Source: Corynebacterium massiliense DSM 45435
Lineage (GTDB): Bacteria > Actinomycetota > Actinomycetes > Mycobacteriales > Mycobacteriaceae
Assembly (NCBI RefSeq): GCF_028609805.1
Contig: NZ_CP063189.1
Span: forward strand, 1,550,001-1,614,000
Direction of reading: 5' to 3'
DNA: 64,000 nucleotides
How positions within the stretch are numbered: position 1 is the first letter of the stretch; each line of letters begins with the position of its first letter. Made by a program: the position numbers and the translations under genes. Below are positions 30,345-39,810 of the stretch, piece by piece. The notes below the pieces were generated by a model. That model ran no database searches and was not told the origin of the DNA. It was given only the letters and a program-made list of their open reading frames with translations.

Positions 30345-31487
30345 TTAGCGGTTGAGGAGATCGTCCAAGTCGCTGGCGATCTGCTGGGCACCGAGCGGGC
30401 CGAGGCCCAAGCCCCATGCGTCGTCGCTCACCTCATAGACGTGCCCGTCCTTGACGGCCGGCAGCGACTTGAAGGCTGCGGACTCCAGCGCCGTGTCCTG
30501 CCCGGTAGCGGACGGATCGCCGTAGCTGGAGTAGAAGATGTAGTCCGCGTCCGCCTCGTCGAGAGTCTCCGGGGAGATTTCCGTGGCGAGTTCGTCGATG
30601 TCCTGGTTCTCGGGTCGCTTCAGGCCGGCATCGGAAAGCACGGTGCCGGACAGGGACATGTTTGCGTACAGACGGATCTTGCCCGGCATGAAGCGCAAGA
30701 TGGTGAACGTAGCGTCCGGGTCGATGGACTTGTTCTTGACGGTTTCCTTGACCTTTTCGATCTTGCGGTTGTAGTCATCCATGACTTCCTCGCCGCGTTC
30801 TTCTTCGCCCATTGCCTCGGCTGCCAGGCGGAAGTTTTCCTTCCAGGTGTAGCCCGGGCGTACGGAAAAGACGGTCGGCGCGATGTCGGCAAGCTGGTCG
30901 TACTGCTTGTCCAAGCGCAGCTGGGAACCGATGATGAGATCCGGCTTCAGCTCGGCGATCTTCTCCAGGTTCACCTCGGTGTTGGTGCCCACCGTCTCGA
31001 TGCCCTCAGCCTTATCCGCCATGTATTCCGGCACTGGGTTCTGCCCCTTGGACACGGTCATGCCCACCGGCTTCATGCCAAGCGCGAGAACGGAGTCCAG
31101 CTCGCCACTTTCCAGGACGACGACGCGCTTCGGCTTTTCCTTGATCTCAGTGGTGCCGCGCGCGTGCTTAACCGTGCGGGGGAACTCCCCCGGCTGTGCG
31201 TCGGAGCCGAAGGTCTTGGTCTGCTCTTCTGCCTTAGTGAACTCGTTGCCACCGGTAGCGACCGAATCCTTGCCGGATGCGGAGTTGGCGTTGCCCTCCT
31301 TGGTGGAGCTAGCCTCGGCCGACTCCGACTGTACAGACTGGTCACCGGCGTTCGACGAGTCTGCCTCGTTGCCGTTTTCCAAGCTGGAGCAGCCACTGAC
31401 GGCAAGGGCTGCGGTCAGGGAAAGGGCAGCGAAACCACGGAGTGCTGTGCGCGGAGCGTGAGCCCGTTTTTTACTGAGATGAATCAT
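30345..31487 (-). CDS. Iron-siderophore ABC transporter substrate-binding lipoprotein
   Basis: 380 aa from ATG 31487. The signal peptide ends in a lipobox (LAVSGC), followed by a Ser/Asn-rich linker and a FecB/FepB-type binding domain (RVVVLESGELDSVLALGMKPVG...). It probably delivers ferric siderophore to the permeases encoded divergently. The ATG is only 3 bp from a DtxR-type box, so the transcript is probably leaderless or nearly so. Confidence 0.93.
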   Translation of the reverse strand: MIHLSKKRAHAPRTALRGFAALSLTAALAVSGCSSLENGNEADSSNAGDQSVQSESAEASSTKEGNANSASGKDSVATGGNEFTKAEEQTKTFGSDAQPGEFPRTVKHARGTTEIKEKPKRVVVLESGELDSVLALGMKPVGMTVSKGQNPVPEYMADKAEGIETVGTNTEVNLEKIAELKPDLIIGSQLRLDKQYDQLADIAPTVFSVRPGYTWKENFRLAAEAMGEEERGEEVMDDYNRKIEKVKETVKNKSIDPDATFTILRFMPGKIRLYANMSLSGTVLSDAGLKRPENQDIDELATEISPETLDEADADYIFYSSYGDPSATGQDTALESAAFKSLPAVKDGHVYEVSDDAWGLGLGPLGAQQIASDLDDLLNR

Positions 31488-31489
31488 AG

Positions 31490-31507
31490 TAAGGTACCCT
31501 ATCCTAA
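31490..31507. promoter_or_regulatory. DtxR-type iron box
   Basis: TAAGGTACCCTATCCTAA lies in the 49-bp space between divergent siderophore genes. It fits the 19-bp DtxR/IdeR consensus (TTAGGTTAGCCTAACCTAA) with paired outer arms. It would repress both directions when iron is ample. Confidence 0.85.
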
Positions 31508-31536
31508 GTTTGTCCCCGCTAAAAATACCTTTACTC

Positions 31537-32574
31537 ATGAATGTGAATAAGGACACTTATCGATATTCCGCGCTCTCGGGCCGCCGCTCGGGCGGCCGCC
31601 TAGGTGTCGTACTGTTTGTGGGCTTCGCCCTCCTGGCGGCCTTCGCCCTCGCCAGCTTGGCGCTCGGTGCCCGCGCCTTGTCCTTAGACGACGTTGTGTC
31701 TGCGCTCCACAAGGAGCCGGGCATCGCCACCTCCACAGTGTGGGAACGCCGCCTGCCGCGCACTTTGGTCGCCGTGTGTGCCGGCTCCGCCCTAGCACTC
31801 GCGGGCGCGGTTCTACAGATCGTAACCCGCAACCCGCTCGCTGACACCGGCATTTTCGGCATCAACGTGGGCGCGAGCCTCGCGGCGGCTATCGGAATGG
31901 GCTGGCTCGGGCTGCAGTTGCCACTGATGTTTTCTCTCGCCGCCATCGTGGGAGCAGCCGCCACGATGGTGGTGGTTACTCTCCTTGGCCGCTCGAGTCT
32001 GGGTGACGTGGATCCTCTCCGGCTCATCCTGGCGGGCGTTGCCATCGGCGCGGTGTGTGAGGGAATCTCGCAGGCGCTCATCCTGCTCGATCCGCGGACT
32101 TTCGCGCGCATCCGCGCGTGGGTCACCGGGTCGGTGGACGTCGCTTCCTGGCCGCCGGTGGTCATCACCGCCTGCGGCTTAGGGGTGGGCGTCGTGCTGC
32201 TCGCGATCTTCGCGCGCAACCTACCCGCGCTAGCGCTGGGCAATGACGCCGCGGCAAGCCTCGGTGTCAACGTTCAGCTCACCCGGCTCGGCCTCTTGGC
32301 GGCCGTGACCATTCTCGCCGCAACCGCGACCGCGGCGGCCGGCGCCATCGTCTTCGTGGGCCTTATCATCCCCCACGTTGTGCGTCTGTGCGGCATCTAC
32401 GAGGAACGTTCGCAGCTCATCGCGTGCGCTGTGGTCGGCCCGCTCTTCCTACTAGGTGCCGATATCGTCGGCCGTTTCCTCACCACGTCTGAGCTCCCAG
32501 CCGGGGTGGCGGTCTCGCTGGTGGGCGCCCCAGTTTTGATCTTGCTGTCGCACCGCGCGGGGAGGCGACTATGA
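31537..32574 (+). CDS. FecCD-type siderophore permease 1
   Basis: 345 aa from ATG 31537 (ATG at 31510 would overlap the promoter). Multi-spanning FecCD-family permease with the conserved RLPRTLVAVCAGSALALAGAVLQ and GAIVFVGLIIPHVVR segments. It overlaps the second permease by ATGA, indicating a coupled heterodimeric channel. Confidence 0.93.
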   Translation: MNVNKDTYRYSALSGRRSGGRLGVVLFVGFALLAAFALASLALGARALSLDDVVSALHKEPGIATSTVWERRLPRTLVAVCAGSALALAGAVLQIVTRNPLADTGIFGINVGASLAAAIGMGWLGLQLPLMFSLAAIVGAAATMVVVTLLGRSSLGDVDPLRLILAGVAIGAVCEGISQALILLDPRTFARIRAWVTGSVDVASWPPVVITACGLGVGVVLLAIFARNLPALALGNDAAASLGVNVQLTRLGLLAAVTILAATATAAAGAIVFVGLIIPHVVRLCGIYEERSQLIACAVVGPLFLLGADIVGRFLTTSELPAGVAVSLVGAPVLILLSHRAGRRL

Positions 32575-33572
32575 GGTTTTCGCATTTCATCCGGCCTTCC
32601 CTCGTCGCCGCCTTGGTGCTTGCCACCATGGCGTACGCCCTACTCGGGCCTGGCGCGGGACAAACCAGTTCCGATCTTCTCACCGCACTTCTCCACCCGG
32701 GGACGGAGGGGTTCGCGCCCACTGTGGTGTGGCAATGGCGCGCCCCGCGCGTGGTAGCGGCGCTCATCGTGGGGATGTGCCTGGGCATTTCCGGTGCGCT
32801 GTTCCAAGTGCTCACCCACAACCCGCTGGGCTCGCCGGACATCATCGGGTTCAACACCGGCGCCTACACCGGCGTCATCGTGGTCACCCTCGCCGGGTTC
32901 AGCTCGGCACTCAATATTGCCCTGGGCGCGCTGGGTGGCGGCGCGGTAGCCGCGTTCGTCATCATGGCGCTGACATTCGCTGGGCGGCTCAGCGGCCCGC
33001 GTCTCATCGTCGTCGGCATCGGCGTGACCTTCTTCCTCTCGGCAGTAAACAAATGGCTCATCCTGTCCGGCGAGCTTGAGCAGTCGCTCGGCGCGGCGAC
33101 GTGGGCGGCGGGAACGCTGTCGTCTCTGTCGTGGGCACAGGTCGTCCCGCTGGGGGCGCTGGGCCTCATAGCCTGCGTTCTCGGTTTATTCCTGCGTGGC
33201 TGGTGCGACGTGCTAACCCTCGGGGAGACCCCGGCGGCGACACTCGGATTGGACGTCAACCGCGCGCGCGTCGCGATGGTCTGCATTGGCACCGTGCTCA
33301 TCGCCCTGTCGACCGCACTGGTGGGCCCGATTTCGTTCATCGCCCTGGCAGCTCCGCACATCGCACGGATGATAAGCCGCACCGCGCGCACTCCCCTACT
33401 TCTTTCGGGTGTCATCGGCGCGCTGTTCCTGCTCGTTGCGGACACCGCGGGCCAACGACTGTTTTCCCCGATCACTCTCCCCGCCGGCCTCATCACCGTA
33501 TGCGCCGGTGGTATTTACCTCGTGGGACTTTTGCTCTGGCAATCGCGTTCCACTTCGGCGAAAGGACGGTAA
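32571..33572 (+). CDS. FecCD-type siderophore permease 2
   Basis: 333 aa, the partner permease subunit. Conserved segments RAPRVVAALIVGMCLGISGALFQ and GPISFIALAAPHIAR are present, with nine to ten hydrophobic helices. The ATPase gene follows after 6 bp. Confidence 0.93.
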   Translation: MRFSHFIRPSLVAALVLATMAYALLGPGAGQTSSDLLTALLHPGTEGFAPTVVWQWRAPRVVAALIVGMCLGISGALFQVLTHNPLGSPDIIGFNTGAYTGVIVVTLAGFSSALNIALGALGGGAVAAFVIMALTFAGRLSGPRLIVVGIGVTFFLSAVNKWLILSGELEQSLGAATWAAGTLSSLSWAQVVPLGALGLIACVLGLFLRGWCDVLTLGETPAATLGLDVNRARVAMVCIGTVLIALSTALVGPISFIALAAPHIARMISRTARTPLLLSGVIGALFLLVADTAGQRLFSPITLPAGLITVCAGGIYLVGLLLWQSRSTSAKGR

Positions 33573-33578
33573 CTGACT

Positions 33579-34427
33579 GTGACCGCTTCTACTTCCCGCG
33601 TTTCGAACCACCCTCACTCCGCTCCCGTGGCAACGGAAAATGCCCCGACCCCGCCACCCGCCGTGCGTACGGAAAACCTTTCTGTGGCCTACGGACGTAC
33701 CGAGCCGCTCATCGTCAATTCCGTCGACGCCCTCTTCCCCGCCGGCAAGTTCAGCGCCGTCATCGGCCCCAACGGGTGCGGCAAATCCACTCTCGTGCGC
33801 GCGCTCGCCCGCTTGGAATCGCCACGGGCCGGCGCGGTGTATATCGGCGACGAGAAGACCGCGGACATTTCCCGCCGCGACCTAGCTAAGCGCATGGCCG
33901 TCATGGCGCAGCACGCCACGGCGCCGGAAGGAATTACCGTGCGCGAGCTGGTTTCCCGCGGACGATTCGCGCACCAAGGCATGATGGGCTGGCGCAGTAA
34001 GCAGGACGTGGCCGAAACAGACGCGGCGATGCGCACCGCCGGCGTGGAGGAGCTAGCTACCAAGGAGGTTGCCGCCCTGTCCGGTGGCCAGCGGCAGCGC
34101 GTGTGGTTTGCCATGGCGCTGGCGCAAAACACCCCCGTGGTAGTGCTCGATGAGCCGACCAGCGCGCTCGACATTGGCTACCAGCATTCGTTCATGCAAC
34201 TCATGCGCACGCTGACCGGGGAAAAGACGCTTATCGCGGTGATCCACGATCTCGCCCACGTCCTGCGCTATGCCGATCACGTCGTCGCACTGCACGGCGG
34301 TGAAGTCCAGGCGGCCGGCGCGCCGAGTGACGTCATCACCCCGAAACTCATCCGCACGCTTTACGGGTTGGACACCCGCGTAGAAAAGGTCGCCGGCGAA
34401 TGGGCCATCGTCCCGCGCAGCGAATAG
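33579..34427 (+). CDS. Siderophore ABC transporter ATP-binding protein
   Basis: 282 aa, FepC-like. Walker A GPNGCGKST, signature LSGGQRQR, Walker B VVVLDEPTS and the H-loop IAVIHD are all intact. GTG start at 33579. The first 30 or so residues are a Pro/Ser-rich extension before the ABC core. Last gene of the importer operon. Confidence 0.94.
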   Translation: MTASTSRVSNHPHSAPVATENAPTPPPAVRTENLSVAYGRTEPLIVNSVDALFPAGKFSAVIGPNGCGKSTLVRALARLESPRAGAVYIGDEKTADISRRDLAKRMAVMAQHATAPEGITVRELVSRGRFAHQGMMGWRSKQDVAETDAAMRTAGVEELATKEVAALSGGQRQRVWFAMALAQNTPVVVLDEPTSALDIGYQHSFMQLMRTLTGEKTLIAVIHDLAHVLRYADHVVALHGGEVQAAGAPSDVITPKLIRTLYGLDTRVEKVAGEWAIVPRSE

Positions 34428-34491
34428 GCAAGCAGACGGACCTCGAAGGCGGTGTGTGTGTAACGCCTGCCGCAAGGCGGCAAGATAAGTA

Positions 34492-34509
34492 CATGCGGCA
34501 TGCCGCATG
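34492..34509. promoter_or_regulatory. Perfect 18-bp palindrome, possible operator
   Basis: CATGCGGCATGCCGCATG is perfectly self-complementary and lies 33 bp before the start of the secreted-protein gene. A dimeric regulator could bind it; the regulator is unknown. Confidence 0.45.
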
Positions 34510-34542
34510 CCCGCTTCACTTGTCGAAAGGACAACACGCACC

Positions 34543-34860
34543 ATGCGCAGGAAAATCGCATCGCTTGTAGCTGCACTCACCATCGCTGCCTCCGCCCCCA
34601 GCGTGGCTCACGCAGAGGGCTACACCCCGCAGCCGGAAAACGTCTTCCAACTGTCCGCTCAGCTCGGCGGTGAAAAGTTCGACCGGGTGTATAACTTCTT
34701 CCGCGGGCTGCTCTACGAGCTCCCCTTCGAGTCCCTGGGCAGCGCATCACTACCCGCGACCATCGTCGATGGCAGCAGCAATCTGTGGTACGGCGAGTCC
34801 GAGTACGACCGGATGTCCCGGGCCTACGCCGAAATGAAGAGCCAGCTCATCCAGCACTAG
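34543..34860 (+). CDS. Small secreted protein, unknown
   Basis: 105 aa from ATG 34543, with GAAAGG upstream. It has a Sec signal peptide with likely cleavage after SVAHA (about residue 24). The mature part of about 80 residues contains no recognised domain. It follows the siderophore operon but is separated by 115 bp and a palindrome, so it is probably transcribed alone. Confidence 0.75.
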   Translation: MRRKIASLVAALTIAASAPSVAHAEGYTPQPENVFQLSAQLGGEKFDRVYNFFRGLLYELPFESLGSASLPATIVDGSSNLWYGESEYDRMSRAYAEMKSQLIQH

Positions 34861-34930
34861 ACGGCACCTCTATAAAGCGGCTCGCATACTTCTGCAGCAT
34901 CGACCCGTACTTGCAATAAAGCACAGCGCG

Positions 34931-34963
34931 ATGGCCGAGAGTAATTCTCGTGCGGCCATTTTG
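34931..34963 (+). terminator. Terminator after secreted-protein gene
   Basis: Stem 34931-34937 with 34953-34959, an inner GAGA/TCTC pairing, and a short T-run after it. Confidence 0.65.
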
Positions 34964-34978
34964 TAGCCGAATTGGATG

Positions 34979-35024
34979 AACCCCCAGCTCGCTGCCTCTG
35001 AGATGAGGCTATGAGCTGGGGGTT
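34979..35024 (-). terminator. Terminator of tRNA-Val
   Basis: A 12-bp perfect outer stem (34979-34990 with 35013-35024) contains an inner hairpin, directly downstream of tRNA-Val on the minus strand. Confidence 0.75.
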
Positions 35025-35029
35025 GATTG

Positions 35030-35102
35030 TGCGTCCTACAGGGCTCGAACCTGTGACCTACTGGGTGTAAACCAGTTGCTCTTCCAGCTGAGCTAAAGAC
35101 GC
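35030..35102 (-). tRNA. tRNA-Val (anticodon TAC)
   Basis: 73-nt cloverleaf on the minus strand beginning GCGTCTTTAGCTCAG, with the anticodon loop GTTTACACC (TAC, reads GTA) and the T-loop GGTTCGAGCCC. CCA is not encoded. Confidence 0.96.
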
Positions 35103-35185
35103 ATGCGCGCTTCGAAGCGCTTATAAAAGCTTAGACAACGACATCGGCACGCAGCAAATCGGCGCCGTGCCACCCTCGGCGGGCG

Positions 35186-35617
35186 TTACTTCTTGGTGTA
35201 GCCGCGGCCGACGAGGCAGCTCCCCTGCCAGTCGCCCAGGCGCTCCGCCTTGGTCTGCACCAGACCGGACAGCTGGGCGGACTCGGCGATAACGCCGGGT
35301 TCCACGGTGCCCGGCTTGCCGGCGCCGGGGGTAAGAAGCCAAATGCGGCCGCCGTCACTGACGGGCCGGAGGGAGTCGACGAGGCCATCCACCAGGTCGC
35401 CGTCTTCGTCGCGCCACCACAGGATCACCACGTCGCACAGTTCATCGGTGTCGTCTTCGAGGAAGTCGTCCCCAAGAACATCCTCGATGGACTCGGAAAT
35501 TGCCGGATCGCAGTCTTCGTCCCAGCCGACCTCAAGGGCGATCATGCCCTTTTCGATGTCGAGAATTTCTGCGTACGAACGGGTGTCTTCGTTGGTCACG
35601 CCTGCAGCGTTCACCAC
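35186..35617 (-). CDS. DUF3052 family protein
   Basis: 143 aa from a GTG at 35617 (a second GTG at 35614 is equally possible), preceded by AGGAGG. Actinobacterial DUF3052 protein, as found beside aceE in Mycobacterium (Rv2239c region). It is acidic, with conserved EVGWDEDCD and VVILWWRDEDGDL. Function unknown. Divergent from aceE. Confidence 0.85.
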   Translation of the reverse strand: MVNAAGVTNEDTRSYAEILDIEKGMIALEVGWDEDCDPAISESIEDVLGDDFLEDDTDELCDVVILWWRDEDGDLVDGLVDSLRPVSDGGRIWLLTPGAGKPGTVEPGVIAESAQLSGLVQTKAERLGDWQGSCLVGRGYTKK

Positions 35618-35839
35618 GGTGTTAGTCCTCCTAGAGAGTTTCAGTCGGCCCCTCGGCGGGTGCACCGAGAGGTATGTACGGCACATTACAGCTTATATCT
35701 AGGGATTTCTGCACGTTGGTGCCCCCGGTTTTACCCCACTCCATCAAAGGGTGTAGGTAGCAGACGCCGCATGTCACGGTGCTGCGAATGTTAACTGAAC
35801 ATGAACTTCTTCCCGCAGCGGAGAAAGATATGCGACTCA

Positions 35840-35869
35840 TTGAGCGGCAAAAATTGGCCACGGTATCCT
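35840..35869 (+). promoter_or_regulatory. Candidate aceE promoter
   Basis: TTGAGC at 35840-35845 and TATCCT at 35864-35869 with 18-bp spacing lie 38 bp before the aceE ATG. This is a sequence match only. Confidence 0.5.
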
Positions 35870-35906
35870 TACGCTATATCGCGTTTTCCCACTGAGGAGG
35901 TTTGGA

Positions 35907-38666
35907 ATGGCTGACCAGGACTCGCGCAACAGCGACTCCACTGTCCCGCAGATCCGCGACGGTGTCGCGTCTTACTTGAACGACAACGACCCCGAAGAGA
36001 CCCAGGAGTGGATGGATTCCCTGGATGGGCTGCTCGCTGAGTCGTCGCCGGAACGCGCCCGCTACCTGATGCTGCGGCTGATGGAGCGCGCCACCGCGCA
36101 AAGCGTTCCGCTCCCCTCTGTCACCAATACGGACATGGTCAACACCATTCCGACCGATCTGGAACCGGAGTTTCCGGGCGACGAGGAAATCGAGAAGCGG
36201 TACCGCCGCTGGATCCGTTGGAACGCGGCCATCATGGTTCACCGCGCACAGCGCCCAGGCATCGGCGTGGGCGGCCACATTTCCACCTACGCAGGTGCGG
36301 CCCCGCTCTATGAGGTCGGTCTCAACCACTTCTTCCGCGGCAAAGACGCGGACCAGCGCGGCGATCAGATCTTCTTCCAGGGGCATGCATCGCCAGGCAT
36401 GTACTCCCGTGCTTTTATGGAAGGCCGCCTAAGCGAAGACGACCTGGACGGCTTCCGCCAGGAGGCGTCGTACAGCAAGGACAAGGGCCGTGCACTGCCG
36501 TCGTACCCGCACCCACGCGGCATGGAGGACTTCTGGGAGTTCCCGACGGTGTCCATGGGCCTGGGCCCGGCCAACGCCATCTACCAGGCACGCTTTAACA
36601 AGTACCTCGAGATGCGTGGCATCAAGGACACCAGCAAGCAGCACGTCTGGGCCTTCCTGGGTGACGGTGAGATGGACGAGCCGGAATCCCGTGGCCTGTT
36701 GCAGATGGGGTCGCTGTACAACCTGGACAACCTGACCTTCATCGTCAACTGCAACCTGCAGCGTCTCGATGGCCCGGTGCGCGGCAACACCCACATCATT
36801 CAGGAGCTGGAGTCGACCTTCCGCGGCGCCGGCTGGAATGTCATCAAGGTCGTCTGGGGCCGCGGCTGGGACAAGCTGTTCAAGGCCGACCAAGACGGCG
36901 CCCTGGTGGCCCTCATCAACTCCACCAGCGACGGCGACTATCAGACCTTCAAGGCCAACGACGGCGCGTACGTTCGCGAGCACTTCTTCGGCCGCGACGA
37001 GCGTACCGCCAAGCTGGTGGAGGACATGTCCGACGACGAGATCTGGGCGCTACGCCGCGGTGGCCACGACTACCGCAAGATCTATGCCGCGTACGCCAAG
37101 GCACTGGAGTACCGCGGTACCGGTAAGCCGACGGTCATCCTGGCGCACACCATTAAGGGCTACGGCCTCGGCCACAGCTTCGAGGGCCGCAACGCGACCC
37201 ACCAGATGAAGAAGATCGCCATTGAGGATCTCAAGCTGTTCCGCGATAAGCAGCAGATCCCGATCTCCGACGAAGAGCTGGAAAAGGATCCGTACCTGCC
37301 GCCGTACTACCACCCGGGTATGGACGCGCCGGAGATTAAGTACATGCTGGAGCGCCGCAAGGAGCTCGGCGGCTTTCTGCCGGAACGGCGCGTGGAATAC
37401 AAGCCGCTGCCGGCGCCGGACATCAGCAAGATGAAGAAGCTGCGCAAGGACTCCGGCAAGCAGGAGATCGCCACCACCATGGCCTTGGTGCGCACCCTCA
37501 AGGAGGTCATGCGCGACAAGGAGCTGGCGAAGCGCATCGTGCCGATCATTCCGGACGAGGCCCGCACCTTCGGTATGGATTCCTGGTTCCCGACCATGAA
37601 GATTTGGAACCCGAACGGCCAGAACTACACCCCGGTGGACCACGATCTGATGCTGTCCTACCGCGAGGCCACCGACGGCCAGATTCTGCACGAAGGTATT
37701 TCCGAGGCCGGCGGTGCGGCATCGTTTACCGCCGCCGCCACCTCGTATGCCACCCACGGTGAGCCGATGATTCCGGTGTACATCTACTACGCCATGTTCG
37801 GCTTCCAGCGCACCGGCGACGCATTCTGGGCGGTTGCGGACCAGATGGGCCGCGGCTTTCTCATCGGTGCGACCGCCGGCCGCACCACCCTGACCGGTGA
37901 GGGCCTGCAGCACATGGATGGCCACTCCCTTATCCTCGCCTCTACGAACCCGGGTGTGGTCTCCTACGACCCGGCCTTCGGCTACGAGGTCACGCACCTC
38001 ATCACCCGCGGCATCGACCGGATGTACGGCGAGAACCCGGAAGACGTCATCTACTACCTGACCACCTACAACGAGCCGGTCCACCAGCCGGGCGAGCCGG
38101 AAGACCTAGACGTCGAGGGCCTGCACCGCGGCATCTACCACTTCAACACCGCCGAGTCCGGCTCCATCCCGGCCAACATTCTGGCCTCCGGTGTGGGTAT
38201 GTACGCCGCGCTTAGCGCGCAGGAGATCCTGGCGGAGAAGTTCGACGTTAAGGCGTCGCTGTTCTCCGTCACCTCGTGGTCCGAGCTGGCCCGCGATGCG
38301 GCGGCCAAGGAGACCGCGGCGCTGCGCGAGGGCCGCGAGCCGGAGAAGGCCTTCGCTACCTCCCAGCTCGAGGGCTTCGACGGCCCGTTCGTCGGCGTCT
38401 CCGACTACGCCACCGACCTGCAGGAGATGATCCGTCGCACCGTTCCGGGTGATTACCTCACCCTGGGCGCGGACGGCTTCGGCTTCGCCGACACCCGCGA
38501 GGGCGCACGTCGATTCTTCAACGTCGACGATGTCTCCATCGTGGTCGCAGTCCTCACCGGCCTGGCCCGCGAAGGCAAGGTCGAGTGGGACACCGTTGCC
38601 AAGGCGGCGAAGGAGTTCAAGTTGGACGACCCGACCGCCACCGCCTACGACCGCCTGGAGGAGTAG
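35907..38666 (+). CDS. aceE: Pyruvate dehydrogenase E1 component (homodimeric)
   Basis: 919 aa, full-length. It decarboxylates pyruvate with thiamine diphosphate and feeds acetyl groups to the E2 complex. The ThDP motif [10 protein letters not shown]...NCN starts at about residue 252. ATG 35907 follows GAGGAGG. In corynebacteria AceE works with the shared E2 whose gene end is at 1-191 here. Confidence 0.97.
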   Translation: MADQDSRNSDSTVPQIRDGVASYLNDNDPEETQEWMDSLDGLLAESSPERARYLMLRLMERATAQSVPLPSVTNTDMVNTIPTDLEPEFPGDEEIEKRYRRWIRWNAAIMVHRAQRPGIGVGGHISTYAGAAPLYEVGLNHFFRGKDADQRGDQIFFQGHASPGMYSRAFMEGRLSEDDLDGFRQEASYSKDKGRALPSYPHPRGMEDFWEFPTVSMGLGPANAIYQARFNKYLEMRGIKDTSKQHVWAFLGDGEMDEPESRGLLQMGSLYNLDNLTFIVNCNLQRLDGPVRGNTHIIQELESTFRGAGWNVIKVVWGRGWDKLFKADQDGALVALINSTSDGDYQTFKANDGAYVREHFFGRDERTAKLVEDMSDDEIWALRRGGHDYRKIYAAYAKALEYRGTGKPTVILAHTIKGYGLGHSFEGRNATHQMKKIAIEDLKLFRDKQQIPISDEELEKDPYLPPYYHPGMDAPEIKYMLERRKELGGFLPERRVEYKPLPAPDISKMKKLRKDSGKQEIATTMALVRTLKEVMRDKELAKRIVPIIPDEARTFGMDSWFPTMKIWNPNGQNYTPVDHDLMLSYREATDGQILHEGISEAGGAASFTAAATSYATHGEPMIPVYIYYAMFGFQRTGDAFWAVADQMGRGFLIGATAGRTTLTGEGLQHMDGHSLILASTNPGVVSYDPAFGYEVTHLITRGIDRMYGENPEDVIYYLTTYNEPVHQPGEPEDLDVEGLHRGIYHFNTAESGSIPANILASGVGMYAALSAQEILAEKFDVKASLFSVTSWSELARDAAAKETAALREGREPEKAFATSQLEGFDGPFVGVSDYATDLQEMIRRTVPGDYLTLGADGFGFADTREGARRFFNVDDVSIVVAVLTGLAREGKVEWDTVAKAAKEFKLDDPTATAYDRLEE

Positions 38667-38708
38667 TCGGAGAGCGCTAGGAGATTCAGCTCCCGCACCT
38701 TCTGCTAC

Positions 38709-38746
38709 CCCCGCATCCTGGTCAACATTCAGGGTGCGGGGGTTTG
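38709..38746 (+). terminator. Terminator after aceE
   Basis: An 8-bp G/C stem (38709-38716 with 38736-38743) plus an inner CCTG/CAGG pairing, followed by TTT. Confidence 0.75.
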
Positions 38747-38794
38747 CCGTTGGAGGCGGTGGCCGCCAAAAGCGCGTGCATTACACTTTCGGGT

Positions 38795-39127
38795 ATGTCC
38801 AACGACCTGGAAGCTCAGCTGAAAGCCCATTTCAACTCAGACGCTGCGCCTGCCGATGCCCCGGGAAACGAGCCGGAAAGCACCTTTGCCGAGGTCGTGC
38901 AGCTCGTGTCCAAGGCCACCGGGGTATCCGCGGACGACATTGAGCGCGAAAGCTCGTTGGAAGATTTAGGCGCGACGTCTCTCGCGCTGATCGAACTCAC
39001 CGTGCGTATGGAGCAGGAGTTCGGCGTGCGCTTCGAGGAAAAGACCGCGGCGGGTTTCACCACGGTGGGCGAGGTGGTCGACTACGTCGACGCGCGCCGC
39101 AAGCAGAATCAGTCCGCGCAGTCCTAG
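38795..39127 (+). CDS. Acyl carrier protein
   Basis: 110 aa. A four-helix carrier domain lies in residues about 30-105. The phosphopantetheine serine is in DLGATSLALIEL (Ser62), where the usual DSL triad reads TSL. An N-terminal extension of about 30 residues is Ala/Pro-rich. The acyl pathway it serves is not apparent from its neighbours. Confidence 0.85.
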   Translation: MSNDLEAQLKAHFNSDAAPADAPGNEPESTFAEVVQLVSKATGVSADDIERESSLEDLGATSLALIELTVRMEQEFGVRFEEKTAAGFTTVGEVVDYVDARRKQNQSAQS

Positions 39128-39618
39128 GCGATATCCACCTGCGCGCGAAAGCCGTGTTCGGCGGCCAGCTCGCGCACCTCGGCGTCGAGCGACGCAAGCT
39201 CCGCGCGGGTGCCCGTGAGCACTTGATGGCACCCGATCCCGGCGGGAACACCCTTTCCGCTCTGCGCTCCGGCCGTGCCGCGAGCTATGGCCACGAGATT
39301 GTCTGCCGGCACGTCCTTGAACCAGCGGGTGCACCACTGTGCGTACAGCGGGTCGTCCCCGGGGACCACGAAGGATGGATCGCTAGTAACGCAGCGCGCC
39401 ATCGCCTCTTCGACCATAGGCCGAAAACGACGCGGCATCGCCCCAATGCGGAGCACGCCGGCGATTGTTTCCGGCGTCGCAGCAGCATCACTAGCTTCCA
39501 CGCCCGCTTCAGGTTCCGCAGCCGTGAGTAACCCAGCACTGGGCACACCGGTTTCGGGCGCGTTCTGCGCCGCATCACGGGCACCAAGAGCCTGGGTACC
39601 GTCAACGCATGTTTCCAT
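39124..39618 (-). CDS. Hypothetical protein
   Basis: 164 aa from ATG 39618 with AAGGAG at good spacing. The N-terminal 50 residues are Ala/Pro/Glu-rich; the rest is a compact domain with three Cys residues (MARCVTSD, QWCTRWF, GIGCHQV). Its stop overlaps the acyl carrier gene stop by 4 bp. Not recognised. Confidence 0.55.
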   Translation of the reverse strand: METCVDGTQALGARDAAQNAPETGVPSAGLLTAAEPEAGVEASDAAATPETIAGVLRIGAMPRRFRPMVEEAMARCVTSDPSFVVPGDDPLYAQWCTRWFKDVPADNLVAIARGTAGAQSGKGVPAGIGCHQVLTGTRAELASLDAEVRELAAEHGFRAQVDIA

Positions 39619-39754
39619 GTGCCGAGTCTCCTTCGACATCACTTCAACGCCGCCGCTCAGGCGACGCAAGACGAGTTTCGTCTTCCCCTACGAACTCGCA
39701 TGCGTTACGGGGACAGTCTCGCGTCACATCCACCCCAGCGGCAACCCTCAATCG

Positions 39755-39788
39755 CTACTTCAGCCCCCGTTTATTAACCCTGAAGTAG
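39755..39788 (-). terminator. Hairpin downstream of beta-lactamase-like gene
   Basis: 9-bp perfect stem (39755-39763 with 39780-39788) just beyond the stop at 39811; no T-run. Confidence 0.5.
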
Positions 39789-39810
39789 AACTTGAGGCAA
39801 GGACGGGAAG

